A stretch of DNA of 64,000 bases from Qipengyuania_B thermophila (GTDB taxonomy: Bacteria > Pseudomonadota > Alphaproteobacteria > Sphingomonadales > Sphingomonadaceae): the NCBI RefSeq assembly GCF_004153605.1, contig NZ_SDSI01000001.1, positions 124,001-188,000 of the forward strand, given 5' to 3'. Below the pieces are notes generated by a model that was not told the origin of the DNA, did not search any database, and worked only from the letters and a program-made list of their open reading frames with translations. Within the stretch, counting starts at the first letter, position 1. Every line of letters starts with the position of its first letter. Positions 14,236-23,365 of this stretch are shown piece by piece. Both the position numbers and the translations under genes were made by a program.

Positions 14236-15123
14236 TCAGTCCAGAAGCAGCACCGACATGCGGCGATTGCGCGGATCGGCGGGCGCGGCGGGCACCAGCG
14301 GTTCCGTGGCCGCCACTCCTTCGATCCGCCGGAAACGGGCACCGGCCACACCGCCCCGGACCAGCGCCGCACGCGTGGCCTCCGCCCGGCCGGCCGAAAG
14401 GGTCCAGTTGTTGGCGCCGGCATTGGTTCGCCACGGCAGGGCGTCGGTGTGCCCCCGCACCACCATCGGCGCAGTTCCACCGCGCACCACCTCCGCGAGT
14501 TCCCGTGTCAGCGCCTCGGCGCGCGGCACCATGCGTGCCGTGCCCAGCGTGAACATGGAGAAGTCGGCATCGTCCACAAGGTCGATGCGCACGCCCTCGG
14601 GCGTGGCGACGACCCGCACCTGCTTGAGCAGACCGCGCAGGTCCGGGCGCGCCTGGAGGCGGGTGGCGAGCCGGGCGCGGATCGCGGCGGCCATGGCGGT
14701 CCGGCGCGCTGCCCGTTCCGCATCGTTGCCCCCTTCCCCTGGTCCGCCCCGTGCGTTCATGGGGACGGTGAGCGCGCGTGTGCCCGTCTGCCGGGCAGCG
14801 TACGGATGGGCATCGGCATCGATCCGTGACGATCCGCCCAGAAGACCGTTCGAGCCGGCGCTCTGTTCGCGGGTCTTCACAAGGGTCGGGGTGAAGTAGT
14901 CGGCCAGCCCCTTGCGCTTGTTTTCGTCGGTCGCGCCGAGCAGCCAAAGCAGCAGGAAGAAGGCCATCATCGCGGTGACGAAATCGGCATAGGCCACCTT
15001 CCACGCGCCGCCGTGATGCCGGTCGCCTGCGGTCACGACAACCCGGCGCACGATCAGCTGCTGCGGCGGCGCCGGCAAGGTTGCAGGCGCGGCCTGCGCT
15101 GCGTCGGGCGAGGCGGAAGTCAC
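14236..15123 (-). CDS. motB: Flagellar motor stator protein MotB
   Basis: This 295-residue protein has the MotB N-terminus HGGAWKVAYADFVTAMMAFF with the proton-carrying aspartate at D47 in the single membrane helix. A C-terminal OmpA-like peptidoglycan-binding domain includes VVRGHTDALPWR and NRRMSVLLLD. It anchors the stator and conducts ions with MotA. The start is GTG at 15123, one base after the motA stop, so the two genes are translationally coupled. It is the last gene of the flg-mot operon. Confidence 0.95.
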   Translation of the reverse strand: MTSASPDAAQAAPATLPAPPQQLIVRRVVVTAGDRHHGGAWKVAYADFVTAMMAFFLLLWLLGATDENKRKGLADYFTPTLVKTREQSAGSNGLLGGSSRIDADAHPYAARQTGTRALTVPMNARGGPGEGGNDAERAARRTAMAAAIRARLATRLQARPDLRGLLKQVRVVATPEGVRIDLVDDADFSMFTLGTARMVPRAEALTRELAEVVRGGTAPMVVRGHTDALPWRTNAGANNWTLSAGRAEATRAALVRGGVAGARFRRIEGVAATEPLVPAAPADPRNRRMSVLLLD

Positions 15124-15124
15124 C

Positions 15125-15988
15125 TCACCGGCCCTTGAGCAGGTCGAGAAGCTGCGTCAGCGACGGCCGCACTGCATCGGGCAGGCCCGATCGCGCGCCC
15201 TCGACAGCGAGGGCGTGAGGGTGTCCGTGCAGGCTGGCGACGATCACCTGCTTGACGGAATGGAGGATCTGCTGATCCTGCGCGTTGATCTGCCTCAGAC
15301 GCGCGGCCAGCGGTCCGACAATGCCGTAGGCGAGCAGAACTCCCAGAAAGGTTCCGACAAGCGCGGCCCCGATCATCTTGCCCAGAACCGGGGGCGGCTG
15401 GTCGATCGATCCCATGGTCTTGATCACGCCCAGAACCGCCGCGACAATGCCGAGCGCGGGCAGCGCATCGGACAGCTCGCGCAGCGCATGCGCCGGTTCG
15501 TCCATCTGGCCAAGCCGCGCGCGGATGGCGTTGTCGAGCACCTCCTCGACGGCGTGCGGATCAAGGCTGCCCGACGACACCACCAGCAGCATCAGCGGAT
15601 CGGCAAGCAGTTGCACCAGATGCGGATCTGCGACGATGCGGGGAAATTCGCCGAACAGCGGCGAGGAGCGGGGGTTTTCCACGTGCTGTTCAAGCGCCAG
15701 GGGACCGTCCTGGCGATACAGCCGCATGAGCCTTGCCGACAGGGCAATGGCGTCGACATGATCCGCACTGCTGTAGCGCGGCCCCTTGAACACCCGCACC
15801 AGCCCCGCGCCCAGCGCCTTGAGCTCGTGCAGCGAATTCCCCGCGATCAGGGCACCGGCGGCCGCACCCCCGATGATCATCATCTCGAACGGGACCGCTG
15901 CCAGCACCGGTCCGATCGCGCCGCCGGTCAGGGCGAAACCACCGAAGACCATGACAAGGAGGACTGCAATGCCGAGCGCTGGGAACAT
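15125..15988 (-). CDS. motA: Flagellar motor stator protein MotA
   Basis: The 287-residue MotA begins at ATG 15988, with GGAG six bases upstream; a longer reading frame upstream overlaps flgL and is not used. N-terminal membrane helices (FPALGIAVLLVMVFGGFALTGG, MMIIGGAAAGALIAG) precede a cytoplasmic charged loop that contacts FliG. The helix pair after ALPALGIVAAVLGVIKTMG and GTFLGVLLAYGIVGPLA forms the channel. With MotB it makes the stator. It lies directly downstream of flgL. Confidence 0.95.
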   Translation of the reverse strand: MFPALGIAVLLVMVFGGFALTGGAIGPVLAAVPFEMMIIGGAAAGALIAGNSLHELKALGAGLVRVFKGPRYSSADHVDAIALSARLMRLYRQDGPLALEQHVENPRSSPLFGEFPRIVADPHLVQLLADPLMLLVVSSGSLDPHAVEEVLDNAIRARLGQMDEPAHALRELSDALPALGIVAAVLGVIKTMGSIDQPPPVLGKMIGAALVGTFLGVLLAYGIVGPLAARLRQINAQDQQILHSVKQVIVASLHGHPHALAVEGARSGLPDAVRPSLTQLLDLLKGR

Positions 15989-16007
15989 GAAGGTCTCCGC
16001 CAGGGGA

Positions 16008-16913
16008 TCAAAGGTGGTCGAACAGGCTGAGAGCGGACAGGCGGCTGAATGTCGCCCGGCTTGCCTCCAGAGCGGCGAGTGTCTGCTGGAGCCGGGCGAC
16101 GCTTTCGGCCAGGTCTGCGCCGCCAAGACGGTCGCGCAGCTCCGCCCGCGCCAGCGCCTCGTCCGCATGCATGTCCCTGAGCGTTCCGGTCGCCGCGTCC
16201 ATGGCGCCAAGGCGCGCGCGAACTTGGGCAAACGCCGCCAGCGCATCGTCAAGGCTGGTCACGGCGGTTGCCGCGACCGCTTGTGCCGTTGCGGGATCGC
16301 TGCGCAAAGCGCCGGCGACGCGGCCGAGCAGTGCGAGCGCGTCACCGGCGGGCCCTGCGTTGAAGATGTCCTGCCCGGTGACGCCGACCGCCAGCGCCCT
16401 GCCATTATGGAAGCGCAGGAGCGGCGGGGCAGCATCGCCGGCATAGCGCGCAACGCCTTCCTCATCGAGCACGAAGGCGCGGTGTCCGGCGCTGCCGGAG
16501 AACAACGGCACGCCGGCCGGGTCGCACGTGTTGACAGCCGCGAGCAGCGTGTCGTGCAGTGACATCAGTTCGGCGGCCACGGCCTGCCGCGCATCCCCGC
16601 CGCCCGCGCCGCTCGCCGCCGCGAGGGCAAGCTCGCGCGCCCGCAGCAGGCCCTCGCCGATCGTCTCCAGTGCCGTGTCCGCAAGGGCGATCCTTTCGGC
16701 CGCGCGCGACAGCGCGAACCCGTCTGCCTCCGCGAGCCGGTCCGCGCGCTCGCCCTGTCTCACCCCGGCCGCGGCAGCCGGATCGTCGGAGGGGCGCTGA
16801 AGGCGCTGGCCGGTGGACACCTGATCCTGCAGGCGGATGGCGGACTGCCGCAGGCCCTCCATGCGCGCGATGACCCTGCTGAACATTCCGGCGGTGGACA
16901 CATGCGCCGTCAT
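16008..16913 (-). CDS. flgL: Flagellar hook-filament junction protein FlgL
   Basis: This 301-residue protein has the flagellin-like N-terminus of FlgL (SRVIARMEGLRQSAIRLQDQ, then TGQRLQRPSDDPAAA) and a matching C-terminal helix (LARLQQTLAALEASRATFSRL). FlgL is HAP3, the second junction protein between hook and filament. It overlaps flgK by four bases (ATGA). Confidence 0.9.
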   Translation of the reverse strand: MTAHVSTAGMFSRVIARMEGLRQSAIRLQDQVSTGQRLQRPSDDPAAAAGVRQGERADRLAEADGFALSRAAERIALADTALETIGEGLLRARELALAAASGAGGGDARQAVAAELMSLHDTLLAAVNTCDPAGVPLFSGSAGHRAFVLDEEGVARYAGDAAPPLLRFHNGRALAVGVTGQDIFNAGPAGDALALLGRVAGALRSDPATAQAVAATAVTSLDDALAAFAQVRARLGAMDAATGTLRDMHADEALARAELRDRLGGADLAESVARLQQTLAALEASRATFSRLSALSLFDHL

Positions 16914-18244
16914 CGGCCGATCTCCAGCAAGCTGTCGAACACCCGCGCCGCGGTCTGCATCACCTTGCCGCTGGCCTGAAACAGTTGCTGGAAGCGCAGC
17001 AGGCTGGCTGCTTCCGCGTCGAGATCGATCCCGGCGATGTCACCGAGCGCTTCGTGTGCGCTCTGCGCGAAGGCGGCGTGAAGGTCACGAGTGCCGGTCC
17101 GGGCCGCAATCGAGGCTGCGAGACCGGCGCCGATGGCGTCCACCGCGGCGGCCGGACCCGAGTGGGCCAAGGCCGTCCGCAAGGCGTCAAGAGCGCGGGT
17201 GTCGCGGCTGCGCACCGGGGCACCCGCGCCCGCGGTGGCCAGAGCGTCCGGATCGGACAGGCACACGGCCAAGGTAGCCGCGTCCTCGCCAGAGAACAGC
17301 GGCGCGCCCGCGCTCCCGGACGGTGTGGCACCGCCCGCCTGCGCGGTGTTGACGATGCCGGCGAGCTGGCGGGCAGCGTCGTCGAGGGCCGTCACGGCGC
17401 GCGCCAGATGGGACCGCGCCTGCTCCCGGCCAGCAAGTTCGCCGCCGACACCCGGTGCGTCGGCGGCGCCAGCAAGGAACCGCATCGCCCCGTCCGACTG
17501 GCGCTCGACACGCAGGGCGGCGGCCCCGGCCGGTCCGAGCAGCAGCGGCCCGCCATCCCCCAGCTGCACAACCGCCCGGCCGACGGCGTCCAGCCGGACC
17601 GTCGCTCCGGTGAGCGGAACAAGCCGGGCAAGCAGCGCATCGCGCTGGTCAAGGAGAGTGGCTTTCGCCGCGCTTTCAGGCTGGCTCCGCGACAGCCGGA
17701 GGTTCAGTTCGCCGAGCGAGGCGGCAAGGCCGTTTGCAGCCGCCACTCCCTCCTCGATCCGCAGCGCGTGTTCGTCGCCGGCGGTGGCGAGATGGCCATG
17801 CGCTGCGTTGAAGCCGGCGGCGACCGCGCCTGCCCGCTCCAGCACCTCGAGCCGCAGGGCAGGCTCGAGCGGCGCGGACGCCAGCTTCGCCAGACTGGCC
17901 TCGAACCGGTCCAGCGACGCCGACAGGCCGGCGCGCTGCAACGCGGCCTCGCCGCTCAGCAGACCGTCGAGCTCGGCCGCGGCGCGGGCGAGTGCGGTGT
18001 CGGCACGGCGCGTTTCGGCGCGCAGGAACCGGGTTTCGGGCTGCGAAACGCCCGCCACCGTCACACCCCCACCCGCGATCGGCCCGCGGGCGGGGTTCAG
18101 ACCCGCTGGTGCAACGCTCAGCCGGGCGGCGCGGCGGGTGTAGCCGGGCGTCGCGCTGTTGGCGATGTTGTGCGCCGACGTGTCAAGCGCCGCGCGCGCC
18201 GCGTGGGCGCCGCTCCTGCCGATCTGAAGCAGCGTTCCGGTCAC
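16910..18244 (-). CDS. flgK: Flagellar hook-associated protein FlgK
   Basis: From GTG 18244 the protein is 444 residues. The start overlaps the flgJ stop in GTGA, and AGGAGG lies nine bases upstream. The N-terminus has the rod-hook signature LDTSAHNIANSATPGYTRR, and the C-terminus (SLLRFQQLFQASGKVMQTA) matches the axial-protein family end. FlgK (HAP1) joins hook and filament. It is shorter than the roughly 550 residues of the enterobacterial protein, in line with other reduced axial parts here. Confidence 0.92.
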   Translation of the reverse strand: MTGTLLQIGRSGAHAARAALDTSAHNIANSATPGYTRRAARLSVAPAGLNPARGPIAGGGVTVAGVSQPETRFLRAETRRADTALARAAAELDGLLSGEAALQRAGLSASLDRFEASLAKLASAPLEPALRLEVLERAGAVAAGFNAAHGHLATAGDEHALRIEEGVAAANGLAASLGELNLRLSRSQPESAAKATLLDQRDALLARLVPLTGATVRLDAVGRAVVQLGDGGPLLLGPAGAAALRVERQSDGAMRFLAGAADAPGVGGELAGREQARSHLARAVTALDDAARQLAGIVNTAQAGGATPSGSAGAPLFSGEDAATLAVCLSDPDALATAGAGAPVRSRDTRALDALRTALAHSGPAAAVDAIGAGLAASIAARTGTRDLHAAFAQSAHEALGDIAGIDLDAEAASLLRFQQLFQASGKVMQTAARVFDSLLEIGR

Positions 18245-18522
18245 GGCCTGCGTCCTCCTTGCAGGCGGGACGCCAGCTGCCGTTCCAGAGCGTCCGCGAT
18301 GCCGAAGGCACCGCACGCGGCCGCGACGTCGGCAAGCCGCGCGTCGAGGATCCCGGCGAAGGCGTCCGGTGCGTCATCTTCGTGAGGATCGCCGTCACTG
18401 CGGGCTGCCGCCAACATCTGCCGCACGAGCATGGCCTCGAACCCTTCAGCCGCACGGCGCAGTGCCGAGCGGTCCGCGCTTGCCGCGCCTGGCGCTGCGG
18501 GTGGAACCGGCGCGGCGGTCAC
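18241..18522 (-). CDS. flgJ: Rod-binding protein FlgJ, N-terminal domain only
   Basis: This 93-residue protein matches the rod-capping domain of FlgJ (AAEGFEAMLVRQMLAAARSDG, then AFGIADALERQLASRL). The C-terminal muramidase domain of enterobacterial FlgJ is absent, as in many alphaproteobacteria. The separate lytic transglycosylase at 25861-26742 probably supplies the wall-cutting activity. It overlaps flgI and flgK by four bases each. Confidence 0.85.
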   Translation of the reverse strand: MTAAPVPPAAPGAASADRSALRRAAEGFEAMLVRQMLAAARSDGDPHEDDAPDAFAGILDARLADVAAACGAFGIADALERQLASRLQGGRRP

Positions 18523-19625
18523 AGGATCACCAGTTCGGCCTGCAGGGCGCCGGCCTGCTTCAGACCTTCGAGAATGGCGACGAGATCGGCCGCTGCCACA
18601 CCCAGGGTGCCGAGCGCGTCCACCACCTGCCCGAGATCGGCTCCGCCAGCGACGAGGGCAAGGCGGCTTCCCTCCTCCGATGCCTCGATCTCGCTCGCAG
18701 GGGAGGCAACGGTGCGCCCGGAGGCCAGCGGGCCGGGTTGCGAAACCTCCACCCGCTCGGCGATCCGCACGACCAGCTTGCCATGGCTCACCGCCGCAGG
18801 TGCAAGGCGCACGGCGCCGTTGATGATGACGGTGCCGGTGCGGCTGTTGACCACGACGCGGGCCGAGGCAGGCGCGGGAACGATCTCCAGCACCCCGATC
18901 TCGGCGAGGCGCAGCGCCGCGGCATCCTCGTCGCCGGGCAGGGAGACGATCACCGTCACGCCGTCGGTGATCTGGGCGGTGCCGGCGAACCGGGCGTTGA
19001 TGGCATCGCGCACCCGGGTCGCCGTGAGAAAGTCCGCCTCGTGCAGGTTGAACCGCGCCTGCGCACGCACGCCGGCGGCCGATGCGACGGCCCGTTCGAC
19101 AATCCCGCCTTGGGCGATGCGCCCGACAGTGGGTATGTTGACGGTGAGTTGCGATCCGTCGCGCGCAGACACGCCGAGACCGCCGACGACCACGCTGCCC
19201 TGGGCAAGAGCGTAGATCTCGCCATCCGCGCCCTTCAGCGCCGTCAGGATGAGCGTGCCGCCGCGCAGGGACCGCGCCTTGCCCAGTGCCGAGACGGTGA
19301 TGTCCAGCCTTTGTCCGGGTTTGGCGAAGGCCGGCAGTTCGGCCGTCACGATCACGGCCGCGGCATTCTTGAGGCCCGGCGCCGCGCCTGCCGGCAAGGG
19401 CACGCCCAGCTGCCCCGCCACGCCGCGCGCAGCTTCGGTGAGGTAGGCAAGGTTGTCGTCGCCGGTTCCCGGCAGCCCGACCACCACGCCGTAGCCGGTC
19501 AACGGATTGGCACGCACGCCATCAAAGGCGCCGAGATCGCGGATCCGCTGCGCTGCCGCCGGCGAGGCGCCGAAAAGGAGGGCGATCACCAGCACGAGCG
19601 CGACTGTGCAACGCATCACCGGCAT
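18519..19625 (-). CDS. flgI: Flagellar P-ring protein FlgI
   Basis: From ATG 19625 the protein is 368 residues, with a signal peptide (VMRCTVALVLVIALLFGASPAAAQ) and the FlgI hallmark RIRDLGAFDGVRANPLTGYGVVVGLPGTGD. It forms the periplasmic P ring around the rod. A longer frame upstream overlaps flgH and lacks a signal peptide. A second ATG at 19616 is equally possible. It lies three bases after the flgH stop. Confidence 0.95.
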   Translation of the reverse strand: MPVMRCTVALVLVIALLFGASPAAAQRIRDLGAFDGVRANPLTGYGVVVGLPGTGDDNLAYLTEAARGVAGQLGVPLPAGAAPGLKNAAAVIVTAELPAFAKPGQRLDITVSALGKARSLRGGTLILTALKGADGEIYALAQGSVVVGGLGVSARDGSQLTVNIPTVGRIAQGGIVERAVASAAGVRAQARFNLHEADFLTATRVRDAINARFAGTAQITDGVTVIVSLPGDEDAAALRLAEIGVLEIVPAPASARVVVNSRTGTVIINGAVRLAPAAVSHGKLVVRIAERVEVSQPGPLASGRTVASPASEIEASEEGSRLALVAGGADLGQVVDALGTLGVAAADLVAILEGLKQAGALQAELVIL

Positions 19626-19627
19626 GC

Positions 19628-20296
19628 TCAGAAAGGCGCCACGCGGGCGAAGAAGCGGCTCAGCCATCCGGGACGGCTGGCCTGCTGCAGGGCGCCGCGG
19701 CCGGAATGGCGGATGCGGGCATCGGCGATGAGGGTCGATGGAATGCGATTGGCCGCGTCGATGTCCGCCAGGCGCAGGCGGCCGGTGAACTGCACCCATT
19801 CCTCGCCTTGGCTGAGAACCATGCGCTTTTCTCCTTCGACCTGCGCCGTGCCGCCCGGCTCGACCGCCACGAGGGTGACGGTGACCGTACCCGCGATGCT
19901 GCTGGTCTGCCTGGCAGCGGCACTGCCGTTGAACGACGCGCCCGACGACATCTTAAGGGCATCGGCGCCGAGCAGCGCGAGCGGCCCCTCGGCCGGCAGC
20001 GTCAGCGAAGCACCGCCCTGCCGGGCGCTGCTCGCCTCCACGCTCCTGCGCGAGCGGGTGTCCTCCACCAGCACAATCGTCACCAGATCGCCCACCCGGC
20101 GGGCACGCAGACCCTGATGGAGCGGCGCATAGGGAACGGCGGCGTTGAAGATGGCTCCGCTGCCGGGTGGAGGCGGCGGCACCTCCGACCGGGCCAGCGG
20201 CGGCGGCGACAGGCGCAGCGGCGCGGCAGGGTCGGCGCACCCTGCCACCATCATGACCGCCAACAGGGGCGTGAGCGCGCGCACCATGGCCGTCAC
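19628..20296 (-). CDS. flgH: Flagellar L-ring lipoprotein FlgH
   Basis: This 222-residue lipoprotein has a lipobox ending in VAGC (C20) and the FlgH core (GDLVTIVLVEDTRSRRSVE, then VEGEKRMVLSQGEEWVQFTGRLR). It forms the outer-membrane L ring. The start is GTG 20296, overlapping the flgG stop in GTGA; an ATG three codons in (20287) is an alternative. Confidence 0.94.
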   Translation of the reverse strand: MTAMVRALTPLLAVMMVAGCADPAAPLRLSPPPLARSEVPPPPPGSGAIFNAAVPYAPLHQGLRARRVGDLVTIVLVEDTRSRRSVEASSARQGGASLTLPAEGPLALLGADALKMSSGASFNGSAAARQTSSIAGTVTVTLVAVEPGGTAQVEGEKRMVLSQGEEWVQFTGRLRLADIDAANRIPSTLIADARIRHSGRGALQQASRPGWLSRFFARVAPF

Positions 20297-21081
20297 AGCG
20301 CTTGGTTGGCGTTGCGGAGCATGTCATCGACAGCCCGGACCATCTTCGTGCTGATCTCGTAGGCGCGTTGGGCCTCAATCATGGCGACCATCTCCTCCAC
20401 CACATTGACATTGGACGTCTCCAGCATCCCCTGCCGCACCGCGCCCCGTCCTTCGCTTCCCGGAGGACCGGCATCGGGCGGACCGCTCGCCGCGGTTTCG
20501 AACAGCAGGTTGTCGCCGCCCGCACGCAGACCGGCACTGTTGGCAAAGCGCGCGACAAGGATCTGCCCGAGCTGCTGCGGTTCGCTCGATCCCGGAACGA
20601 CCGCGGTGACCGTGCCGTCCGCTGCGACGGTGAGGCTGCCGGCGCCGGCGGGCACGGAGATCGGCGGATCAAGCGCGTGTCCATGGGCGGTGACCACCTC
20701 GCCCTGCGCGGTCAGGGTCAGGTTGCCGGCCCTGGTGAAAGCGGCGCTCCCGTCGGCAAGCGTCACCTGGAAGAAGCCGTCTCCGTCGAGTGCGACGTCG
20801 AGCGCGTTGCCGGTCCCCTCCAGCGCACCCTGCACGGCGATGCGGCTCGTTCCCTGGAGGGCGACACCGCTGCCGAAATTGATGCCGATCGCATAGGCGG
20901 CGTCTCCGCTGGCGCGCTGTCCGGCGACCCGGTTGTCCTGATAGGCGAGCGTCGCGAAGCTGGCGCGCTCGCGCTTGAAGGCGGTGGTGCCGATGTTGGC
21001 GAGATTGTGGGCGATGACCCGCATGCGGGCATCCTGAGCCTCGAGTCCGGTGCGGGCGACGTGCAGGGCTGAAAGGGGCAT
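20293..21081 (-). CDS. flgG: Flagellar distal rod protein FlgG
   Basis: The 262-residue protein starts at ATG 21081 with AGGAG six bases upstream. It has the rod signature RVIAHNLANIGTTAFKRERA, the FlgG mid-part (GDGFFQVTLADGSAAFTRAGN) and the conserved end TSNVNVVEEMVAMIEAQRAY. It forms the distal rod. Confidence 0.94.
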   Translation of the reverse strand: MPLSALHVARTGLEAQDARMRVIAHNLANIGTTAFKRERASFATLAYQDNRVAGQRASGDAAYAIGINFGSGVALQGTSRIAVQGALEGTGNALDVALDGDGFFQVTLADGSAAFTRAGNLTLTAQGEVVTAHGHALDPPISVPAGAGSLTVAADGTVTAVVPGSSEPQQLGQILVARFANSAGLRAGGDNLLFETAASGPPDAGPPGSEGRGAVRQGMLETSNVNVVEEMVAMIEAQRAYEISTKMVRAVDDMLRNANQAL

Positions 21082-21124
21082 GATGATCTCCTGTGCGGGC
21101 GCGGCGAAATGGCCGGGACGGGGT

Positions 21125-21865
21125 TCAGGGCCGCAGGCTGAGGAGCTGGGAGCCGGCCTGGTCGATGTCGCCGGCGGTGGCGAAGAGTTTGGCCCGCCGC
21201 TCGAAACCGCGCTGGGCCTCGATCATGTCGACGAGCACCGTGGTGAGGTCGACATTGGACTGCTCGAGCATGCCGGTCTCCAGCGTCGCGGTTTCGTCGG
21301 TCGGCAGAATGCCGTCCGGCACGCGCAGCATGCCGTCCTGATCCTTGAGGATGCGGCTGCCGGCGGGACTGGCGAGCTTGATGCGGCCGAAAGCCTCGGG
21401 CTGTGCGCCGGACGCGCTTGCGTCCGCCGAGCGCACCGTGCCGTCGGGTTCGATCCGCACCGGCTGACCCGGCGGGACGGTGATCGGCCCTTCCCGGCCG
21501 AGCACCGGCAAGCCGTCGCCGTTCTGAAGCACGCCCGTCGCGCCGACGGACAGGTCTCCGCGACGGCTGTACACCTCTGCGCCGTCTTTCCCCTGCAACG
21601 CGATCAGCGCATCGCCCTTCACGGCGGCGTGGAGCGGATCGCCTGTGGCCACGAGCGTTCCGGCCACGAGATCGACTCCCGCCAGCGCACCCTTCGCCAG
21701 GGCGCGGGCTTCGACCCCGGCGCCACGCACGGTCAGCACGGCCGTGGCAAAGCCGTCCGCGCGGAAACCCGGCGTCTGCGCATTGGCGAGGTTGTGCGCG
21801 ATCACCCGCTGGCGGTTCATCGCGGCGTCCAGTCCGCTCAGGGCGGTGTAGATCATGCGGTCCAT
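21125..21865 (-). CDS. flgF: Flagellar proximal rod protein FlgF
   Basis: This 246-residue protein starts MDRMIYTALSGLDAAMNRQ, has the rod signature HNLANAQTPGFRAD and the C-terminal motif SNVDLTTVLVDMIEAQRGFE. The position between flgE and flgG and the typical FlgF N-terminus support the name. Gaps to both neighbours are short, so it is co-transcribed. Confidence 0.92.
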   Translation of the reverse strand: MDRMIYTALSGLDAAMNRQRVIAHNLANAQTPGFRADGFATAVLTVRGAGVEARALAKGALAGVDLVAGTLVATGDPLHAAVKGDALIALQGKDGAEVYSRRGDLSVGATGVLQNGDGLPVLGREGPITVPPGQPVRIEPDGTVRSADASASGAQPEAFGRIKLASPAGSRILKDQDGMLRVPDGILPTDETATLETGMLEQSNVDLTTVLVDMIEAQRGFERRAKLFATAGDIDQAGSQLLSLRP

Positions 21866-21869
21866 CGGC

Positions 21870-22667
21870 TCAGGTCCGCAGGTTCATGATGGTCTGGGAG
21901 ATCTGCGACGCCGCGTCGATCGCCTTGGCATTGGCCTGGAAATTGCGCTGGGCCGCGATGAGGCCGACCATCTCCTCGGCAAGGTCGACATTGGACCGTT
22001 CAAGCGCTCCGGCCAGCAGGTCGCCGGCCCTCCCCTCCCCGGGGGCGCGCAGTTGCGGAACTCCGGACAGTCCGGTCGCCTCCCACTTTCCGCCGCCGAT
22101 CTGCCGCAGCCCGGCCGGCGTCGTGAAGGTGGCGAGCGCGATGGTGCCCGCAGTGGCGATGGTGCCGTCGGCGTAGGTGGCGCTCAGCATGCCGTCCTTC
22201 CCAATCGCGATCCCCGCCAGCTCCGCGCCCGCCGCGTTGATTACAGCCACGCGCGCATCCGTCAGCGCGCCGCCGGACCCGGCATCGAACATCTGGAGAC
22301 GGTTCCCCGCCCCGTCATGCACATGCCCGTCCTCGCCGAGCGACAGCGCACCGTTGCGCGTGAAGGACAGCCGGCCCGTGGCCGCGTCACGCAGGGCGAA
22401 GAACCCCTCGCCCGCGATGGCGAGGTCCGTGGCCCCGCCGGTCTGCTCGATCGCGCCGAGCCCGAAATCCTGGGCGATCGCGGCAACCGCCGCGCCAATG
22501 CCGCGCGTCATGCGCGGGTCGCTCGACGCGCCGCCGGCGACGAGATCGGCGAAGCGCGTGTCGCTCTTCTTGAACCCGACTGTTTCGGCGTTGGCGATGT
22601 TGTGCGCGATCACTCCCAGATCAGTCTGCGCGTTGCGCAGCCCGCTGAGCGAGGTGTAGAAGGACAT
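21870..22667 (-). CDS. flgE: Flagellar hook protein FlgE, short form
   Basis: The protein is 265 residues, beginning MSFYTSLSGLRNAQTDLGVI with the motif HNIANAETVGFKKSDTRFAD and ending with SNVDLAEEMVGLIAAQRNFQ. This is FlgE by sequence and by position between flgD and flgF. Hook proteins usually have about 400 or more residues; here the outer variable domain (D2) seems to be missing, so the hook would be thin. It starts three bases after the flgD stop. Confidence 0.85.
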   Translation of the reverse strand: MSFYTSLSGLRNAQTDLGVIAHNIANAETVGFKKSDTRFADLVAGGASSDPRMTRGIGAAVAAIAQDFGLGAIEQTGGATDLAIAGEGFFALRDAATGRLSFTRNGALSLGEDGHVHDGAGNRLQMFDAGSGGALTDARVAVINAAGAELAGIAIGKDGMLSATYADGTIATAGTIALATFTTPAGLRQIGGGKWEATGLSGVPQLRAPGEGRAGDLLAGALERSNVDLAEEMVGLIAAQRNFQANAKAIDAASQISQTIMNLRT

Positions 22668-22670
22668 GGG

Positions 22671-22958
22671 TCAGGTCTCCGTCTGTGAGGAAGAGGCGGG
22701 CAGCCGGGCGAGCAGCGCGTCCAGCCGCGCGGCAATCTGATCGAGCGTGGCGTTTGTCCGCGCGGTTCCGGCGACCGCGGAAAACTGCGCCAGCTGTCCC
22801 AGCATGTCCTTGTTGTCGACCGGAGCGGTCGGATCCTGGTGGCGCAGCTGCGCAGTGAGCAGCCGCAGGAAATCCGCCTGTTCCAGCGTCCGGGACGTGG
22901 CGGAAACCCGTGCGGCGGGTGGCGATGCGTCGCCCTGGACGCCTCCTGCGCGCATCAT
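22671..22958 (-). CDS. flgD: Hook-assembly scaffold FlgD, N-terminal domain only
   Basis: From ATG 22958, overlapping the flgC stop in ATGA, the protein is 95 residues. It carries the conserved FlgD scaffold segment FLRLLTAQLRHQDPTAPVDN followed by MLGQLAQFSAV. The C-terminal FlgD Ig-like and tudor-like domains (normally to about 220 residues) are absent and there is no frameshifted remainder before flgE. The N-terminal part is known to carry the essential function in enterobacteria, so a reduced but active gene is likely. Confidence 0.85.
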   Translation of the reverse strand: MMRAGGVQGDASPPAARVSATSRTLEQADFLRLLTAQLRHQDPTAPVDNKDMLGQLAQFSAVAGTARTNATLDQIAARLDALLARLPASSSQTET

Positions 22959-23365
22959 CGCGCCCTCAGCGTGTCGAGCATCAGCTGCTTGGCGGTCTGC
23001 ATCGCCTCGACAAGGTTGCGGTACTGGCGCGAGGCATCCATGACCTCCGCCATTTCCGCGTTTTCGTTGACTCGCGCATGCCACACGAAGCCGTCCGCAT
23101 CGGCGGCCGGATGGGCAGGATCGTGGCGCCGCACCGGCTCCTCGGGGGAGCGGGCAAGGCGGCGCACCTCGACCGTCGAGACGCCGGTCGTGCGATCGAC
23201 CAGCTCGGCGAAGACCGGGCGCAGCGGCCGGTAGGCGGCGGGAGCCGAGCCTGCGACATGGCCGGCGTTGGCGAGGTTCGATGCGGCGGCGTTCAGCCGC
23301 ACCACCTGCGCCGACAGGCCGCGCTGCACGAGGGTGAACAAGGTCATGGGCTCGGGCATGATCAT
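22955..23365 (-). CDS. flgC: Flagellar proximal rod protein FlgC
   Basis: This 136-residue protein has the rod motif LNAAASNLANAGHVAG and the typical FlgC C-terminus (NENAEMAEVMDASRQYRNLVEAMQTAKQLM). It builds the proximal rod with FlgB. It overlaps flgB and flgD by four bases each. Confidence 0.94.
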   Translation of the reverse strand: MIMPEPMTLFTLVQRGLSAQVVRLNAAASNLANAGHVAGSAPAAYRPLRPVFAELVDRTTGVSTVEVRRLARSPEEPVRRHDPAHPAADADGFVWHARVNENAEMAEVMDASRQYRNLVEAMQTAKQLMLDTLRAR

